DNA of 64,000 nt from Methylobacterium amylolyticum (GCF_030700245.1 NZ_JAUYZI010000014.1:1-64000); one strand, 5' to 3'; positions 9,520-18,837 are shown, counted from the stretch's first letter. Notes: generated by a model not told the origin, from the letters alone. Program-made: numbers and translations.

Positions 9520-9854
9520 CGCCAAGCCCCCTGCGCGAGTTCCATGCGGTCGGCTCACGGCCGCCGCGGACAACCTGAAGTACGGATTACGCGTCCGGCC
9601 GCGGATCCTGTGACCCAGGGATGCCCGGTTCCGGGATGCGGGATCATGGTTAACGGTCCGTTAAGGGCCGCGCCGCCTTCTGCGCCGGGGTCGATAAACT
9701 TTAGGTTTGCAAGAGCGGGTGCTCGACCGGTCCGGACCTTTGCATACAGGCGTGAATGCCGTAACTTCCGCTAAATCGGCTCCGCGCGCCCGCAGTGGGC
9801 CAACTTCAGGTTAAGAAGCGGCCGGGCCGGCATGAGAGGTGCGCGAGGCGCAGC
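9520..9854. other. Divergent intergenic region between the ParA and PAS genes
   Basis: This 335-base gap lies between the divergent start codons of the ParA-like and PAS genes and has locally lower GC content. It contains the perfect CtrA-type site listed separately. An AT-rich segment near 9690-9712 could hold a promoter, but no hexamer pair was strong enough to call. Confidence 0.5.
9650..9664. promoter_or_regulatory. CtrA-type binding site
   Basis: The 15-base palindrome TTAACGGTCCGTTAA reads TTAA-N7-TTAA, the consensus of the alphaproteobacterial cell-cycle regulator CtrA. It lies 131 bases upstream of the ParA-like start and 191 bases upstream of the PAS gene start. Cell-cycle control of one or both is inferred from the motif alone. 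Confidence 0.5.
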
Positions 9855-10415
9855 ATGGCAGAACCCCCGATCCCGCAATCCGTGCTCGAAGCCTCGGGGG
9901 TGGTCGGCACCTGGGTCCACGACCACTGGGCCGGGCGGCTGGCCCTGTCGGGCACGCTGGCCGGGCTGCTCGGCCTCGACCCGGAGGCGGCGGCGACCGG
10001 GGTGCCGCTCGAAGCCTTCCTCGATCGCACCCACCCGGAGGACCGGGTCCGGGTCGAGAGCTACCTGCACGCGGTGTCCGAGACCAGCGGCCCGGTGGAG
10101 GCCGAGTTCCGCACCCGCGACTCGCGCGCGGGCGTGCGGACCCTGCTGATGCGCGGCCGGATCGAGCGGGACCCGACCGGCCACACGGTGCAGGGGCGCG
10201 GCATCGCCATCGACCGCACGGAGGAGTCCAACCCCGGACTCGCGCAGAGCGAGCGCCTCGTGAACCGGATGGCCGAACACGTCATCGCCCTGCGCGGCCT
10301 CGCCCAGACCCTGCATAGGCCGGCGCTGACCGAGGGGATCGACCGGCTGATGATCGAGATCGGGTTCGAGCTCGCCCGCTTCCTGCCCGAGCCCGAGGAC
10401 GAGCCCCGCCACTGA
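9855..10415 (+). CDS. PAS-domain protein
   Basis: A 186-residue protein with one PAS fold (roughly residues 15-125; WVHDHWAGRLALSGTLAGLL, then PEDRVRVESYLHAV and a GRGIAIDRTE end). The C-terminal 55 residues are helical (SERLVNRMAEHVIALRGLAQTL), like a dimerisation helix but without a histidine kinase ATPase domain. It may sense a ligand or redox state and signal through a partner. The ATG at 9855 is preferred to an in-frame start 60 bases upstream. It is transcribed divergently from the ParA gene across the CtrA-type site. Confidence 0.7.
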   Translation: MAEPPIPQSVLEASGVVGTWVHDHWAGRLALSGTLAGLLGLDPEAAATGVPLEAFLDRTHPEDRVRVESYLHAVSETSGPVEAEFRTRDSRAGVRTLLMRGRIERDPTGHTVQGRGIAIDRTEESNPGLAQSERLVNRMAEHVIALRGLAQTLHRPALTEGIDRLMIEIGFELARFLPEPEDEPRH

Positions 10416-10524
10416 TTTCTGCCGCCTCCGCGCCGGGTGCCCGGCGCGACCGGATTGCTGGCGCCCGCGGGGACACGCTACGGTCCCGGCGAGGCTTCGA
10501 CGCGAGCCCGGCCGAGGGGGGACG

Positions 10525-12153
10525 ATGCGCGACACGATCTACGACCGCGACCTCGATCGGGTGCCGGCCAACCATCAACCGCTGACGCCGCTGCTCTATC
10601 TCGACCGCGCGGCGCGGGTATTCCCCGACCACGTCGCGGTGATCCACGGGGGCCTGCGGCGCAGCTACGGCGAACTCTACGCCCGCGCCCGCCGCCTCGC
10701 CGCGGCGCTGACGGCCCGCGGCATCGGCCGCGGCGATACGGTGGCGGCGCTGCTCGCCAATACCCCCGAGATGGTCGAGTGCCACTACGGCGTGCCGATG
10801 ACGGGGGCCGTGCTCAACACCCTCAACACCCGCCTCGACGCGGCCACGATCCGCTTCTGCCTGGAGCACGGCGAGGCCAAGGTGCTGATCACCGACCGCG
10901 AGTTCGCCCGCATCGCCGGCCCGGCCCTGGAGGGGATGGCGCGGAAGCCCGTCATCATCGACGTCGACGACCCCGAATACGACGGGCCGGGCGAGCGCCT
11001 GGGCGAGACCGACTACGAGACGCTTCTGGGGGAGGGCGACCCGGAGCACGACTGGGCGCTGCCCGGCGACGAGTGGGACGCGATCACCCTCAACTACACG
11101 TCCGGCACCACCGGCGACCCGAAGGGGGTGGTCTACCACCACCGCGGCGCGGCGCTGCTCGCGCTCGGCAACGTGGTCACCGGCGCGCTCGGGCAGCACC
11201 CGGTCTATCTCTGGACCCTGCCGATGTTCCACTGCAACGGCTGGTGCTTTCCCTGGACCCTGTCGATCGTGGCCGGCACCCATGTCTGCCTGCGGCAGGT
11301 GCGGGCCGACGCGATGTACCGGCTGATGGCCGAGCACGGCGTCACCCATCTCTGCGGCGCGCCGATCGTGATGCAGCTCCTGATCAACGCCCCCGACGCC
11401 GAGCGCCGTCCCCTGCCCCGTCGCGTCGCCTTCTTCACGGCGGCCGCGCCCCCGCCCGAGGCGGTTCTGGCGGGAATGTCCGAGGCGGGCTTCGACGTCA
11501 CCCACCTCTACGGGCTCACCGAGTGCTACGGGCCGGCGGTGGTCAACGCGTGGCACGCCGACTGGGACGCGCTCGCCGCCGACGCCCGGGCCGCCAAGAA
11601 GGCCCGGCAGGGGGTGCGCTACCCGGTGCTGGAGGCCCTCGACGTGCGCGACCCCGAGACGCTGGAGCCGGTCCCCGCCGACGGGCAGACGCTCGGCGAG
11701 GTGATGATGCGCGGCAACGTGGTGATGCGCGGCTACCTCAAGAACCCGGCCGCGACGGAGGCGGCGTTCCGGGGCGGCTGGTTCCACACCGGCGACCTCG
11801 GGGTGAAGCACCCGGACGGCTACGTGCAGCTCAAGGACCGCTCGAAGGACATCATCATCTCCGGCGGCGAGAACATCTCGTCGATCGAGGTCGAGGACGT
11901 CCTGTTCAAGCACCCGGCGGTCGCCGCCGCGGCCGTGGTCGCCAAGCCGGACGCGAAGTGGGGCGAGACGCCCTGCGCCTTCGTCGAGCTGAAGCCCGGC
12001 GCCCAGCCCAGCGCCGACGAGTTGATCCAGTGGTGCCGCGGGCGGCTGGCCGCCTACAAGCTGCCGCGCCACGTGGTGTTCGGCGAGCTGCCCAAGACCT
12101 CGACCGGCAAGGTCCAGAAGTACGTCCTGCGCGAGCGGGCGCGGGAGGGCTGA
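10525..12153 (+). CDS. Medium/long-chain acyl-CoA synthetase (AMP-forming)
   Basis: A 542-residue adenylate-forming enzyme that activates a carboxylic acid to its CoA thioester. The AMP-binding loop YTSGTTGDPK is at residues 191-200. YGLTECYGP, TGDLG and the C-terminal catalytic lysine in PKTSTGKVQK are all present. The overall layout resembles the AlkK-type fatty acyl-CoA ligases used for medium-chain acids. It appears to be a single-gene unit, so the substrate cannot be read from context. Confidence 0.88.
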   Translation: MRDTIYDRDLDRVPANHQPLTPLLYLDRAARVFPDHVAVIHGGLRRSYGELYARARRLAAALTARGIGRGDTVAALLANTPEMVECHYGVPMTGAVLNTLNTRLDAATIRFCLEHGEAKVLITDREFARIAGPALEGMARKPVIIDVDDPEYDGPGERLGETDYETLLGEGDPEHDWALPGDEWDAITLNYTSGTTGDPKGVVYHHRGAALLALGNVVTGALGQHPVYLWTLPMFHCNGWCFPWTLSIVAGTHVCLRQVRADAMYRLMAEHGVTHLCGAPIVMQLLINAPDAERRPLPRRVAFFTAAAPPPEAVLAGMSEAGFDVTHLYGLTECYGPAVVNAWHADWDALAADARAAKKARQGVRYPVLEALDVRDPETLEPVPADGQTLGEVMMRGNVVMRGYLKNPAATEAAFRGGWFHTGDLGVKHPDGYVQLKDRSKDIIISGGENISSIEVEDVLFKHPAVAAAAVVAKPDAKWGETPCAFVELKPGAQPSADELIQWCRGRLAAYKLPRHVVFGELPKTSTGKVQKYVLRERAREG

Positions 12154-12159
12154 GGCGCC

Positions 12160-12339
12160 CTACTCCGCCCCGCGCCGAGGCCGGTCCGTCCGCACCGGCA
12201 CGCGCACCGGGACCCGCTTGGCCGCCCGCAGGTCGGCCGCGACCTGGGCGAGGAACGCCCGGAGCGAGACGAGGCTGAACACGGCGATGCCGCTCACGAG
12301 GGCGGCGGAGACGAGGGTCTTGGCGGTTGCGGGATCCAC
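12160..12339 (-). CDS. 59-residue single-helix membrane protein
   Basis: A small gene with a GTG start at 12339 and a TAG stop at 12160. A GAGGAA ribosome binding site stands eight bases upstream of the GTG. The product begins MDPATAKTLVSAALVSG, has one hydrophobic helix (about residues 9-30) and ends in a basic Arg/Val/Pro tail, so a small inner-membrane protein with a cytoplasmic basic tail is plausible. It converges on the acyl-CoA synthetase gene, seven bases away. No family was recognised. Confidence 0.6.
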   Translation of the reverse strand: MDPATAKTLVSAALVSGIAVFSLVSLRAFLAQVAADLRAAKRVPVRVPVRTDRPRRGAE

Positions 12340-12590
12340 GGTCGGGGTTCCTCAGGTCGCGCGGCCCGCACGCTTTCGGCCGCGACGGGGATGAGGTGGG
12401 GACCCGCGGTCCCGGGCGCCACCCTCCCCCCGCCGTTCCTGACATGCGTCCCGCTCCGGGTTCGTGCGCCGGCGCACGCCGCGTCGAGCCGTCCCGCTCC
12501 GCCCGCGAAAACGCCGGTCGAGGCTGGTCGCGGCGGGCGTTTCCCGCGATAAGCGCCGCACGGGCCGGGTGAGAGCCCGCGGGGGATGGC

Positions 12591-13850
12591 ATGGCCGGCA
12601 GCCGCATCGCGCGAGGGGCCCTGACGGCGCTGCTCGCCGCACGGACGGGGATGCTCGCGGGCCTGCTCGGGGCGGGCGTCGCGCCCGGGCCGGTCCGGGC
12701 GCAGGGCATGCCCCGCGAGGCGGTGCCGGCGCGGCCGCCCGAGCGGGCGGCGGACGCCGCGAAGGCGCCGGAGACGGTCTCCGGGCCGGTGACGCGGGCG
12801 GCCTACTTCTACATCGGCGGCCGCTATCAGAAGCTCGGCGACAAGACCGTGATGGTCGGCCAGATGTTCGTGCAGTCGCGCACCCCCGCCAAGGTCACCC
12901 AGCCCTACCCCGTGATCATGGTCCACGGGCTGTCGCAGACCGGCGTGAACTTCCTCGCAACCGCCGACGGCCGGCCGGGCTGGGCCCAGCGCTTCGTCGA
13001 GAAGGGCTATCAGGTCTACGTGGTCGATCAGGTCGGGCGCGGGCGCTCGGGCACCAACCCGGAGGTCTACGGCCCCTACGACCGGCTCGGCACGCGCCAA
13101 CTGGAGCGGATCTACACGGCGCCGGAGGTCTACGACCTGTTCCCGCAGGCCAAGCTCCATACCCAGTGGCCGGGGGGCTCGGGGGTGCAGGGCAACCCGA
13201 GCTTCGACCAGTTCTACGCGAGCCAGGTGCCCTACCTCGCCAACTCCCAGCAGACCGAGGAACTCGTCGATCCGGCGCTCATCGCTCTGCTCGACAAGAT
13301 CGGGCCGGCGGTCGTTCTCACCCACGGCCAGTCGGCCCTGTTCGGCTGGGCGGTCTCGGACGCGCGGCCCGACCTCGTGAAGGCGCACGTGGCGGTCGAG
13401 CCGAACGGGCCGCCCTTCTTCGACGTGCAGTTCCGCGGCGGCAAGGATTTCTGGGAGAAGTCCGGCGACGGCCGCGCCCGGGCCTACGGCCTGACCCGGG
13501 TGCCGCTGACCTTCGAACCGCCGGTCAAGGCGCCGGAGGATCTGGTCGTCACCCAGCAGGCCAAGGCGGCGGGCGAGGGCCGGATCCGCTGCTGGCTCCA
13601 GGGCGACCCGGTACGCAGCCTGCCCGTCCTCGCCCGGGTGCCCGCGGTGGTGGTGACGGCCGAGGCCTCGTTCCACGCCACCTACGACGAGTGCACGATC
13701 GCCTTCCTCAATCAGGCCGGCGTCCGGCCCGACACGATCCGGCTGGCCGACCGGGGCCTGCGCGGCAACGGCAACCTCGTGATGCTGGAATCGAACAGCG
13801 ACGCGGTGGCCGACGCGCTGGTGGCCTGGCTCGCGGGACGGGTGAAATAG
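12591..13850 (+). CDS. Secreted alpha/beta hydrolase (esterase-like)
   Basis: A 419-residue alpha/beta hydrolase with an N-terminal signal peptide ending near GPVRAQ. The oxyanion HG is at residues 112-113 (MVHGLSQTG), and the nucleophile Ser248 lies in THGQSALFG, a variant of the GxSxG elbow in which the first Gly precedes a His-Gly pair. The DQVGRGRSG segment resembles the family of the Alcaligenes 713-type esterase, which is a tentative link. Substrate unknown. It stands alone, and the next gene converges on its 3' end 19 bases away. Confidence 0.75.
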   Translation: MAGSRIARGALTALLAARTGMLAGLLGAGVAPGPVRAQGMPREAVPARPPERAADAAKAPETVSGPVTRAAYFYIGGRYQKLGDKTVMVGQMFVQSRTPAKVTQPYPVIMVHGLSQTGVNFLATADGRPGWAQRFVEKGYQVYVVDQVGRGRSGTNPEVYGPYDRLGTRQLERIYTAPEVYDLFPQAKLHTQWPGGSGVQGNPSFDQFYASQVPYLANSQQTEELVDPALIALLDKIGPAVVLTHGQSALFGWAVSDARPDLVKAHVAVEPNGPPFFDVQFRGGKDFWEKSGDGRARAYGLTRVPLTFEPPVKAPEDLVVTQQAKAAGEGRIRCWLQGDPVRSLPVLARVPAVVVTAEASFHATYDECTIAFLNQAGVRPDTIRLADRGLRGNGNLVMLESNSDAVADALVAWLAGRVK

Positions 13851-13869
13851 GGTCTCGAGAGGACGCGCC

Positions 13870-15411
13870 CTATCCTCCGCCGGGCTCGGCGCAGGGGATC
13901 CGCTGCGGCCCGGAGAGGCGGGTCGGCAGGTCGTCGATGCGCAGGCGGCGGCGCAGACGCCGCGACAGGGCGTCGACCGCCACCGTCAGCGCGGCGGTGG
14001 CGGCGATGAGGATCACGGCCACGTCGAGGCGCAGCTCCGAGATCGCCGCGTCCACGTAGAAGCCGAGGGTGGCCACCCCCAGGATGCCGAAGATCGCGCT
14101 CTCGCGCAGGATCAGCTCCCAGCGGTAGAGCAGGTAGGCCAGGAACTGCCCGTAGAGCCGCGGCACCGTCTCGTAGGCGTAGAGGTCGAGCCCCCGCGGC
14201 GCGTCGGGCCGGTAGGGGATGGCATCGGCGTGCCGGCCCATCAGGTAGGCGACGATGCCGGCGTTGTGCAGCGCCAGCGCGAGGATCGCCGGCAGCATCG
14301 AGGGCCCGAGCAGTTGCAGGCCGACATAGGCCAGCATGTACTCGGGGGTGGAGCGCACCACCACGAGCAGCACCCGCCCCAGCGGGCGCCCGAGCCGCCC
14401 GGCGAAGCGCCGCGCGGTGAGCGGGAACAGCAGGAGCGCCCCGAGCCCGGTCGCGACCAGGGCGATCTGCGCGAGGATCAGGGTCTGGAGGATGCCGGGC
14501 AGGATCTGGCCGGTGAGAATCGGTGCGAACCACGCCCAGAGCCGCGCCCAGGTCTCGGGGGACGTGGGATCGCCCGTGCGCAGGGGCGCGGGGACGATGT
14601 CGTGGCCGAGGAAGCGGGTGAGGCTCGCCCCCACGTCGGCGCTGCCGATCGCCGGCGGCAGCGCCAGGACGGCGCCGACGAGGAGCACCGGCAGGGTCAC
14701 CCCGCGCACCCACAGCCGGCGGGTGCCGATCAGCGCGTAGAACACGGCGAGCAGGGCTCCGGCCTCGGCGTAGCGCCCCTGCCGGAAGGCGGATTCGAGG
14801 TAGAAGCCCATGGTCGGCAGGCCGATGAAGCCCAGCACGAGGCTGGAGCGCAGTCCGCATTCGAGCCGGTAGAGGGTGTAGTCGCGCATCCGCGCGGCGG
14901 TCTCCGGCAGGCGGGCGTAGAGGAAGGCGGAGACGGCGCCGGTGCCCGGCGGCAGCACCCGCAGGGCCGAGAGGTCCGCCTCCTCGACGATCTCGGCGTA
15001 GACCTTGGCGCAGATGCCCGCGTAGGGCAGCGCGATGGCCAGGATGCCGGTGGTGGCCGAGAGGCCGAACACCTGCATCAGGAGGAGCGCCCAGAACAGC
15101 TCGTGCACCGCGCGCAGGCCCGCGCAGGCGAGTCGCACGGGGCGCGAGCGCGCGAACGGCACCGCCAGCAGGAAGCCCGCCCCGACCCCGAGCCCGACGC
15201 CGAGCACCGCGAAGGCCACGGTGTAGACCACGCTGCGGATCTCGACCGCCAGGAAGTCGGGCCGGACGAGGCCGCCCAGCAGGCGGGCGAGATCGGCCAG
15301 CGGGTGCAGCGTCGTGACGTGCAGGTCGGCGACGAGCAGGCAGACGAGCGCGACGGCCGCGAACCGGCGGCTCACCGCCGCGTAGCCGAGCCCGGCCGGC
15401 GCGGGGTGCAT
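13870..15411 (-). CDS. PhnE-type ABC permease, two fused permease domains
   Basis: A 513-residue inner-membrane protein made of two PhnE-like permease domains in one chain. The first (about residues 60-260) carries the EAA-type loop near LPETAARMRDYTLYRLECGLRSS (read in two parts), and the second (about 320-490) repeats this with VPRLYGQFLAYLLYRWEL. FIGLPTMGFYLESAF and ILGVATLGFYVDAAI are corresponding positions in the two halves. A single gene therefore replaces the usual pair. Its ATG overlaps the stop of the ATPase gene (ATGA). It forms an importer with the next two genes, for an oxyanion such as phosphonate, phosphite or selenate. Confidence 0.85.
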   Translation of the reverse strand: MHPAPAGLGYAAVSRRFAAVALVCLLVADLHVTTLHPLADLARLLGGLVRPDFLAVEIRSVVYTVAFAVLGVGLGVGAGFLLAVPFARSRPVRLACAGLRAVHELFWALLLMQVFGLSATTGILAIALPYAGICAKVYAEIVEEADLSALRVLPPGTGAVSAFLYARLPETAARMRDYTLYRLECGLRSSLVLGFIGLPTMGFYLESAFRQGRYAEAGALLAVFYALIGTRRLWVRGVTLPVLLVGAVLALPPAIGSADVGASLTRFLGHDIVPAPLRTGDPTSPETWARLWAWFAPILTGQILPGILQTLILAQIALVATGLGALLLFPLTARRFAGRLGRPLGRVLLVVVRSTPEYMLAYVGLQLLGPSMLPAILALALHNAGIVAYLMGRHADAIPYRPDAPRGLDLYAYETVPRLYGQFLAYLLYRWELILRESAIFGILGVATLGFYVDAAISELRLDVAVILIAATAALTVAVDALSRRLRRRLRIDDLPTRLSGPQRIPCAEPGGG

Positions 15412-16076
15412 CAGGCGGCCGCGTAGTACGGGGCGAGCCGGCCCGGGTCGAGGCTCCGGGCCGGCGCGTCGAGGGCGATGCGCCCCGCCTCCAGCACCAC
15501 GATCCGGTCGGTGTGGGCGAGCGCCAGAGCCACGTCGTGGAGCGCCACGATCACGGTCTCGTGGCCGGCGGCCAACTCGGCGAGGATCGTCCCGCCCTGC
15601 GCGCGGTCCAGCGCCGAGACCGGCTCGTCGCCCACCAGCACCGGCCGGCCGTTGTAGAGGGCGCGGGCGACCGAGACCCGCTGCTGCTGGCCCCCCGACA
15701 GCTCCCCCGCCCGCGCCCAGAGTTTTTCGGAGAGCCCGACGCGGGCGAGCACCGCTTCCACCGCGACGACGTCCGCACGGGCGGGGCGGACGAGCGTGCA
15801 CAGGTTGTGCAGGGTCGAGCGCCGGTCGAGGCGGCCCATGTAGACGTTGTGGAACACGGAGAGCGGCCGCACCAGGGCGGCGGCCTGCGGGACCAGCGCC
15901 ACCCGTTCCGGCGCCCGCGCCTGGATCAACCCGATCAGGGTCGACTTGCCGGCCCCCGAGCGGCCCATCAGCGCCACGCGCTCGCCCGCCCGCACCGTCA
16001 GGTCGATGCCGGACAGGATCGTGCGGTCCCCGTAGGCCGCCGAGGCGTTCTCCAGGGCGATCGCCGGCTCGGCCAC
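15411..16076 (-). CDS. PhnC-type ABC transporter ATPase
   Basis: A 221-residue ATPase that powers the importer encoded with it. Walker A GRSGAGKST is at residues 38-46, the signature LSGGQQQR follows, and Walker B is VLVGDEP. It is shorter than typical PhnC, mainly around the middle where the phosphonate proteins carry an extra loop. It starts four bases after the binding-protein gene and overlaps the permease gene by three to four bases. Confidence 0.88.
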   Translation of the reverse strand: MAEPAIALENASAAYGDRTILSGIDLTVRAGERVALMGRSGAGKSTLIGLIQARAPERVALVPQAAALVRPLSVFHNVYMGRLDRRSTLHNLCTLVRPARADVVAVEAVLARVGLSEKLWARAGELSGGQQQRVSVARALYNGRPVLVGDEPVSALDRAQGGTILAELAAGHETVIVALHDVALALAHTDRIVVLEAGRIALDAPARSLDPGRLAPYYAAA

Positions 16077-16080
16077 GGCC

Positions 16081-16959
16081 TCAGTCCAGGAGGCCGGTCG
16101 CGCGGCCGACCTCGACGAGGGGCTCGTAGGCGGCGTCGGTGACGGGGATGAAGCGCGTCCGCCCGAACGGCTCCAGGATCGCCGGGTCGGCGATGCCCAC
16201 GAGGGCGTCCCGGAGCCTGTCGGTGAAGCCGGCGCCGTAGGTCTTGTCCACGTCGGCGCGGACCGTCCACTGGTAGTCCGGGAAGGGCGGGCTCTCCCAG
16301 ATCACGGAGACCGCCTTGGGGTCGACCTTGCCGGCCTTGGTGTCGAGGTCCCAGACCGAGTAGTCGACGGCGCCGACGGCGTAGGCGCCCGATTGCACGA
16401 GCTGGATCGTGCGGGTGTGGTCGCCCGAGAAGCCGACACGGGCGAAGACCTGCTCCGGGGTCCTGCCCGGGAAGGCCTGCCGGATGAAGTACTCGGGCAT
16501 CAGCCGCCCCGAGGTCGAGGCGCGGGCGCCGAAGGTGAAGGTCTGGCCCGCGACGGTCTTCGGGAAGTCCTTGCCCGGCTTCAGGCCGGTGGCGCTGTTG
16601 GCGATGACGTAGGTCTTGAACGCCGCGTCCTCGGCGCCCTGGGCGATGGCGTGCGAGCCCGGCACCGCCCGGCGCGCCTGCACGCCGGTGAAGCCGCCGA
16701 ACCACGCGAGCTGCACTTGCCCGTTGGTGAAGGCGGTGACCGCCGCCGGGTAGCTCTTCACCGGCACGTAGCGCACCGGCACGCCGAGCTTGTCCTCGAG
16801 GTAGCGCGCGACCTTGCCGAAGCGCTCGACGAGGCGGCTCTCGTCCTGATCGGGGATGCCGGTGAAGACCAGGGGCGGCTTCCCCTGCGCCCGCGCCGGC
16901 CCGGCGGCGAGCGCCGCCAGCACCCCGAGGGCGAGCCGCCCCAATCGCCGCCTGATCAT
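16081..16959 (-). CDS. Periplasmic oxyanion-binding protein, putative selenate type
   Basis: A 292-residue periplasmic binding protein of the PhnD superfamily, with a signal peptide ending at about residue 24 (GPARAQ). The segments TGIPDQDESRLVERFGKVA, LAWFGGFTGVQARRAVPGS and AIAQGAEDAAFKTYVIANS resemble the clade annotated as putative selenate ABC transporter binding proteins rather than classical phosphonate PhnD. This is recalled family resemblance, not a search result. It is the first gene of the transporter operon. A selenocysteine tRNA gene 8 kb away gives some context for selenium use. Phosphonate or phosphite remain possible. Confidence 0.65.
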   Translation of the reverse strand: MIRRRLGRLALGVLAALAAGPARAQGKPPLVFTGIPDQDESRLVERFGKVARYLEDKLGVPVRYVPVKSYPAAVTAFTNGQVQLAWFGGFTGVQARRAVPGSHAIAQGAEDAAFKTYVIANSATGLKPGKDFPKTVAGQTFTFGARASTSGRLMPEYFIRQAFPGRTPEQVFARVGFSGDHTRTIQLVQSGAYAVGAVDYSVWDLDTKAGKVDPKAVSVIWESPPFPDYQWTVRADVDKTYGAGFTDRLRDALVGIADPAILEPFGRTRFIPVTDAAYEPLVEVGRATGLLD

Positions 16960-17076
16960 CGTGCCCCCGCCGCGTCACCGTCCGCGGGGGCGTAACAGAC
17001 TCGGGCCGCCGGGGACATCATCGGATGTCCCCGGCGGCCGATCGAAGCGAAGTTGCTCTCGGCGACCCGGCCGCGC

Positions 17077-17298
17077 TCAGCGGGAGCGGCGGTGATGACG
17101 GCGATGGTGCCGGTGGTGGCCGCGCCCCATCGCCTGCCGCGAGGTGGACACGGCGCCGCGGTGCATGCCGCCGGTGCGGCCGTTGCCCATGGCCTCGGCG
17201 TTGCGGTCGAGGCCGGCACCCGCGGCGTGGCCGGGGGTCGGGGCGGCGGTCAGCGCCAGACCGAGGGCGAGCATCGCGCCGAGGGCAAGCTTTTTCAT
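17077..17298 (-). CDS. Small secreted His/Arg-rich protein
   Basis: A 73-residue protein with a clear signal peptide (MKKLALGAMLALGLALTA, cleavage near GHAAG). The mature part is about 45 residues and ends in a run of His and Arg (GRGHHRHHRRHHRRSR). Such a tail could bind metal ions or anionic polymers, but no family is recognised. The ATG at 17298 is chosen because the signal peptide starts there. It lies alone between the selenate-type transporter and the cyclase gene. Confidence 0.6.
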   Translation of the reverse strand: MKKLALGAMLALGLALTAAPTPGHAAGAGLDRNAEAMGNGRTGGMHRGAVSTSRQAMGRGHHRHHRRHHRRSR

Positions 17299-17511
17299 GA
17301 TCTCAAACCTTTCCGCGGACCAGCGCCGCAGCATCGGAACGAGCGGATACTGCTACGGTTCGGCGCCCCGCGCAACCTGGAAGTCTGACACGGTCCGGGT
17401 AGTCTGGCCCGTAGTTAAGGGCGCCTAACGGCACTGACATCCGGCGTGCCGACGCAGCCGCTACGCTTTCACAACTCCCACTTGTGCAGGTCAGGTCCGC
17501 GCCCGTTTCCG

Positions 17512-18837
17512 TCAGGCGCGCCAACTCACGCGCGCCGCGCGCTCGGCCCCCGTCCCGATCGCGTAGAGCGTCGGCTGCCCGTCCGCGGGGGCGCCGACGC
17601 GGGTGGCGGAGACGCCCTCCGGCAGCCGGCCGCCCAGGAGGTCGAGGACATCGTCCGAGGCGGCGATCTCGAGATCGGCCGCCTTGGCGCGGGCTTCGAG
17701 GCGCGACAGGGCGTTCATGGCGGGCCCGAGCACCGTGTACTCCGCCCGCACCCCGTCGTCGAAGACGCCGACCAGGACGCTGCCCGCGTGCAGCGCCACG
17801 ACCGCGCGGATGGTGAACGCGCCCTCGATCATCCGGCGGGCGTTCAGCGCGGCGATCCGGGCGCGGATCGCCGCGGCGCAGCCGAGCGCCGCCCGGGCCT
17901 GCGCGTCGGGCGTGCCCACCACGAACTGCACCAGCACCGCGTCGCCCACGTACTTGTCGACGAGGCCGCCATGCTCGGCGACCGCCGCCTGCGCCGCCGC
18001 CCGCACCGCCAGCAGCGCCGCCACCATCGCCTCGGGCGGGTGCTCGCGGCTGAGCGCCGAGAAGCCGCGGATGTCGAGCACCATCAGGCAGGCGTGGCGG
18101 CGGCGCATGCCGCGGCCCTCGTCGCTGGCGAGGTCGCGGGCGACCGCGGCGGGCAGGAAGCGGGCCAGCACCGCCCGCTCCTGCTCGACCCGCAGCGCCC
18201 GGCCGACCGCCCCGCGCAGGCGCGTCATCCCGTCGAGCACGAGGAGGCCCGTCGCGACGAAGGTCGCGAGCCCGACCGCCTGTGCGGTCGGGTGGGTGTC
18301 GGGGCCCGGGAACAGGCCCGGATTGACCTGCCCGAGGACGAAGGCGGTCACCCAGCTCGCCGTCACGATGGCGCAGAACACGAGCGTGTGGCCCGCCCGC
18401 ATCGTCAGCCCGGTCTGGAGCAGCAGCAGGAAGGCCGGCAGGCGGCTCACCGCGTCGGCGCCCGCCTCCGTGCCGCCGCCGGCCAGCATGTGCTCGACGA
18501 TGACGTAGACGGCCAGAACCGCGTTGAGCACGGTGCCCGCCCAGGCGAACACCTCCGCCAGGGGACCGCCGCGCCGCTCCGCCAGCCCGAACCCGATCGA
18601 GCCGAGGCCGTAGAGGACGAGGATGAACCAGTGGCTCAGGGCGTGCAGGGACCCGTCATAGGCCTGCGCCGCCATCAGCAGCACGAGCACGATCACCACG
18701 CGCAGGGCGAGCAGCCGCGTGCCGCCGCCCGCCTGCATCGCCCGCAGCACCGCGTCGTCGCCGTCCCGCCGCGCGTCCGCCCCCGCGGGGGCGGGGCCGC
18801 GCCCGCCGGCGCCGACCCCGCCGGACGCCGTCGTCAT
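17512..18837 (-). CDS. Membrane class III adenylate/guanylate cyclase
   Basis: A 441-residue protein with about five membrane helices between residues 42 and 205 and a C-terminal class III cyclase domain (about 245-430). The metal ligands are Asp255 (VLDIRGF) and Asp299 (KYVGDAVL), with Lys295 as purine-specifying residue. The usual GD before the transition-state Asn is GP here ([15 protein letters not shown]), so activity may be altered. The ATG overlaps the hflX stop by four bases (ATGA), so it is the distal gene of the hfq-hflX run. No ligand-binding domain other than the membrane part is visible. Confidence 0.85.
   Translation of the reverse strand: MTTASGGVGAGGRGPAPAGADARRDGDDAVLRAMQAGGGTRLLALRVVIVLVLLMAAQAYDGSLHALSHWFILVLYGLGSIGFGLAERRGGPLAEVFAWAGTVLNAVLAVYVIVEHMLAGGGTEAGADAVSRLPAFLLLLQTGLTMRAGHTLVFCAIVTASWVTAFVLGQVNPGLFPGPDTHPTAQAVGLATFVATGLLVLDGMTRLRGAVGRALRVEQERAVLARFLPAAVARDLASDEGRGMRRRHACLMVLDIRGFSALSREHPPEAMVAALLAVRAAAQAAVAEHGGLVDKYVGDAVLVQFVVGTPDAQARAALGCAAAIRARIAALNARRMIEGAFTIRAVVALHAGSVLVGVFDDGVRAEYTVLGPAMNALSRLEARAKAADLEIAASDDVLDLLGGRLPEGVSATRVGAPADGQPTLYAIGTGAERAARVSWRA

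Noticed and set aside
17412..17428. Possible CtrA box near 17.4 kb
   Set aside because: TTAAGGGCGCCTAAC has only one good half-site.
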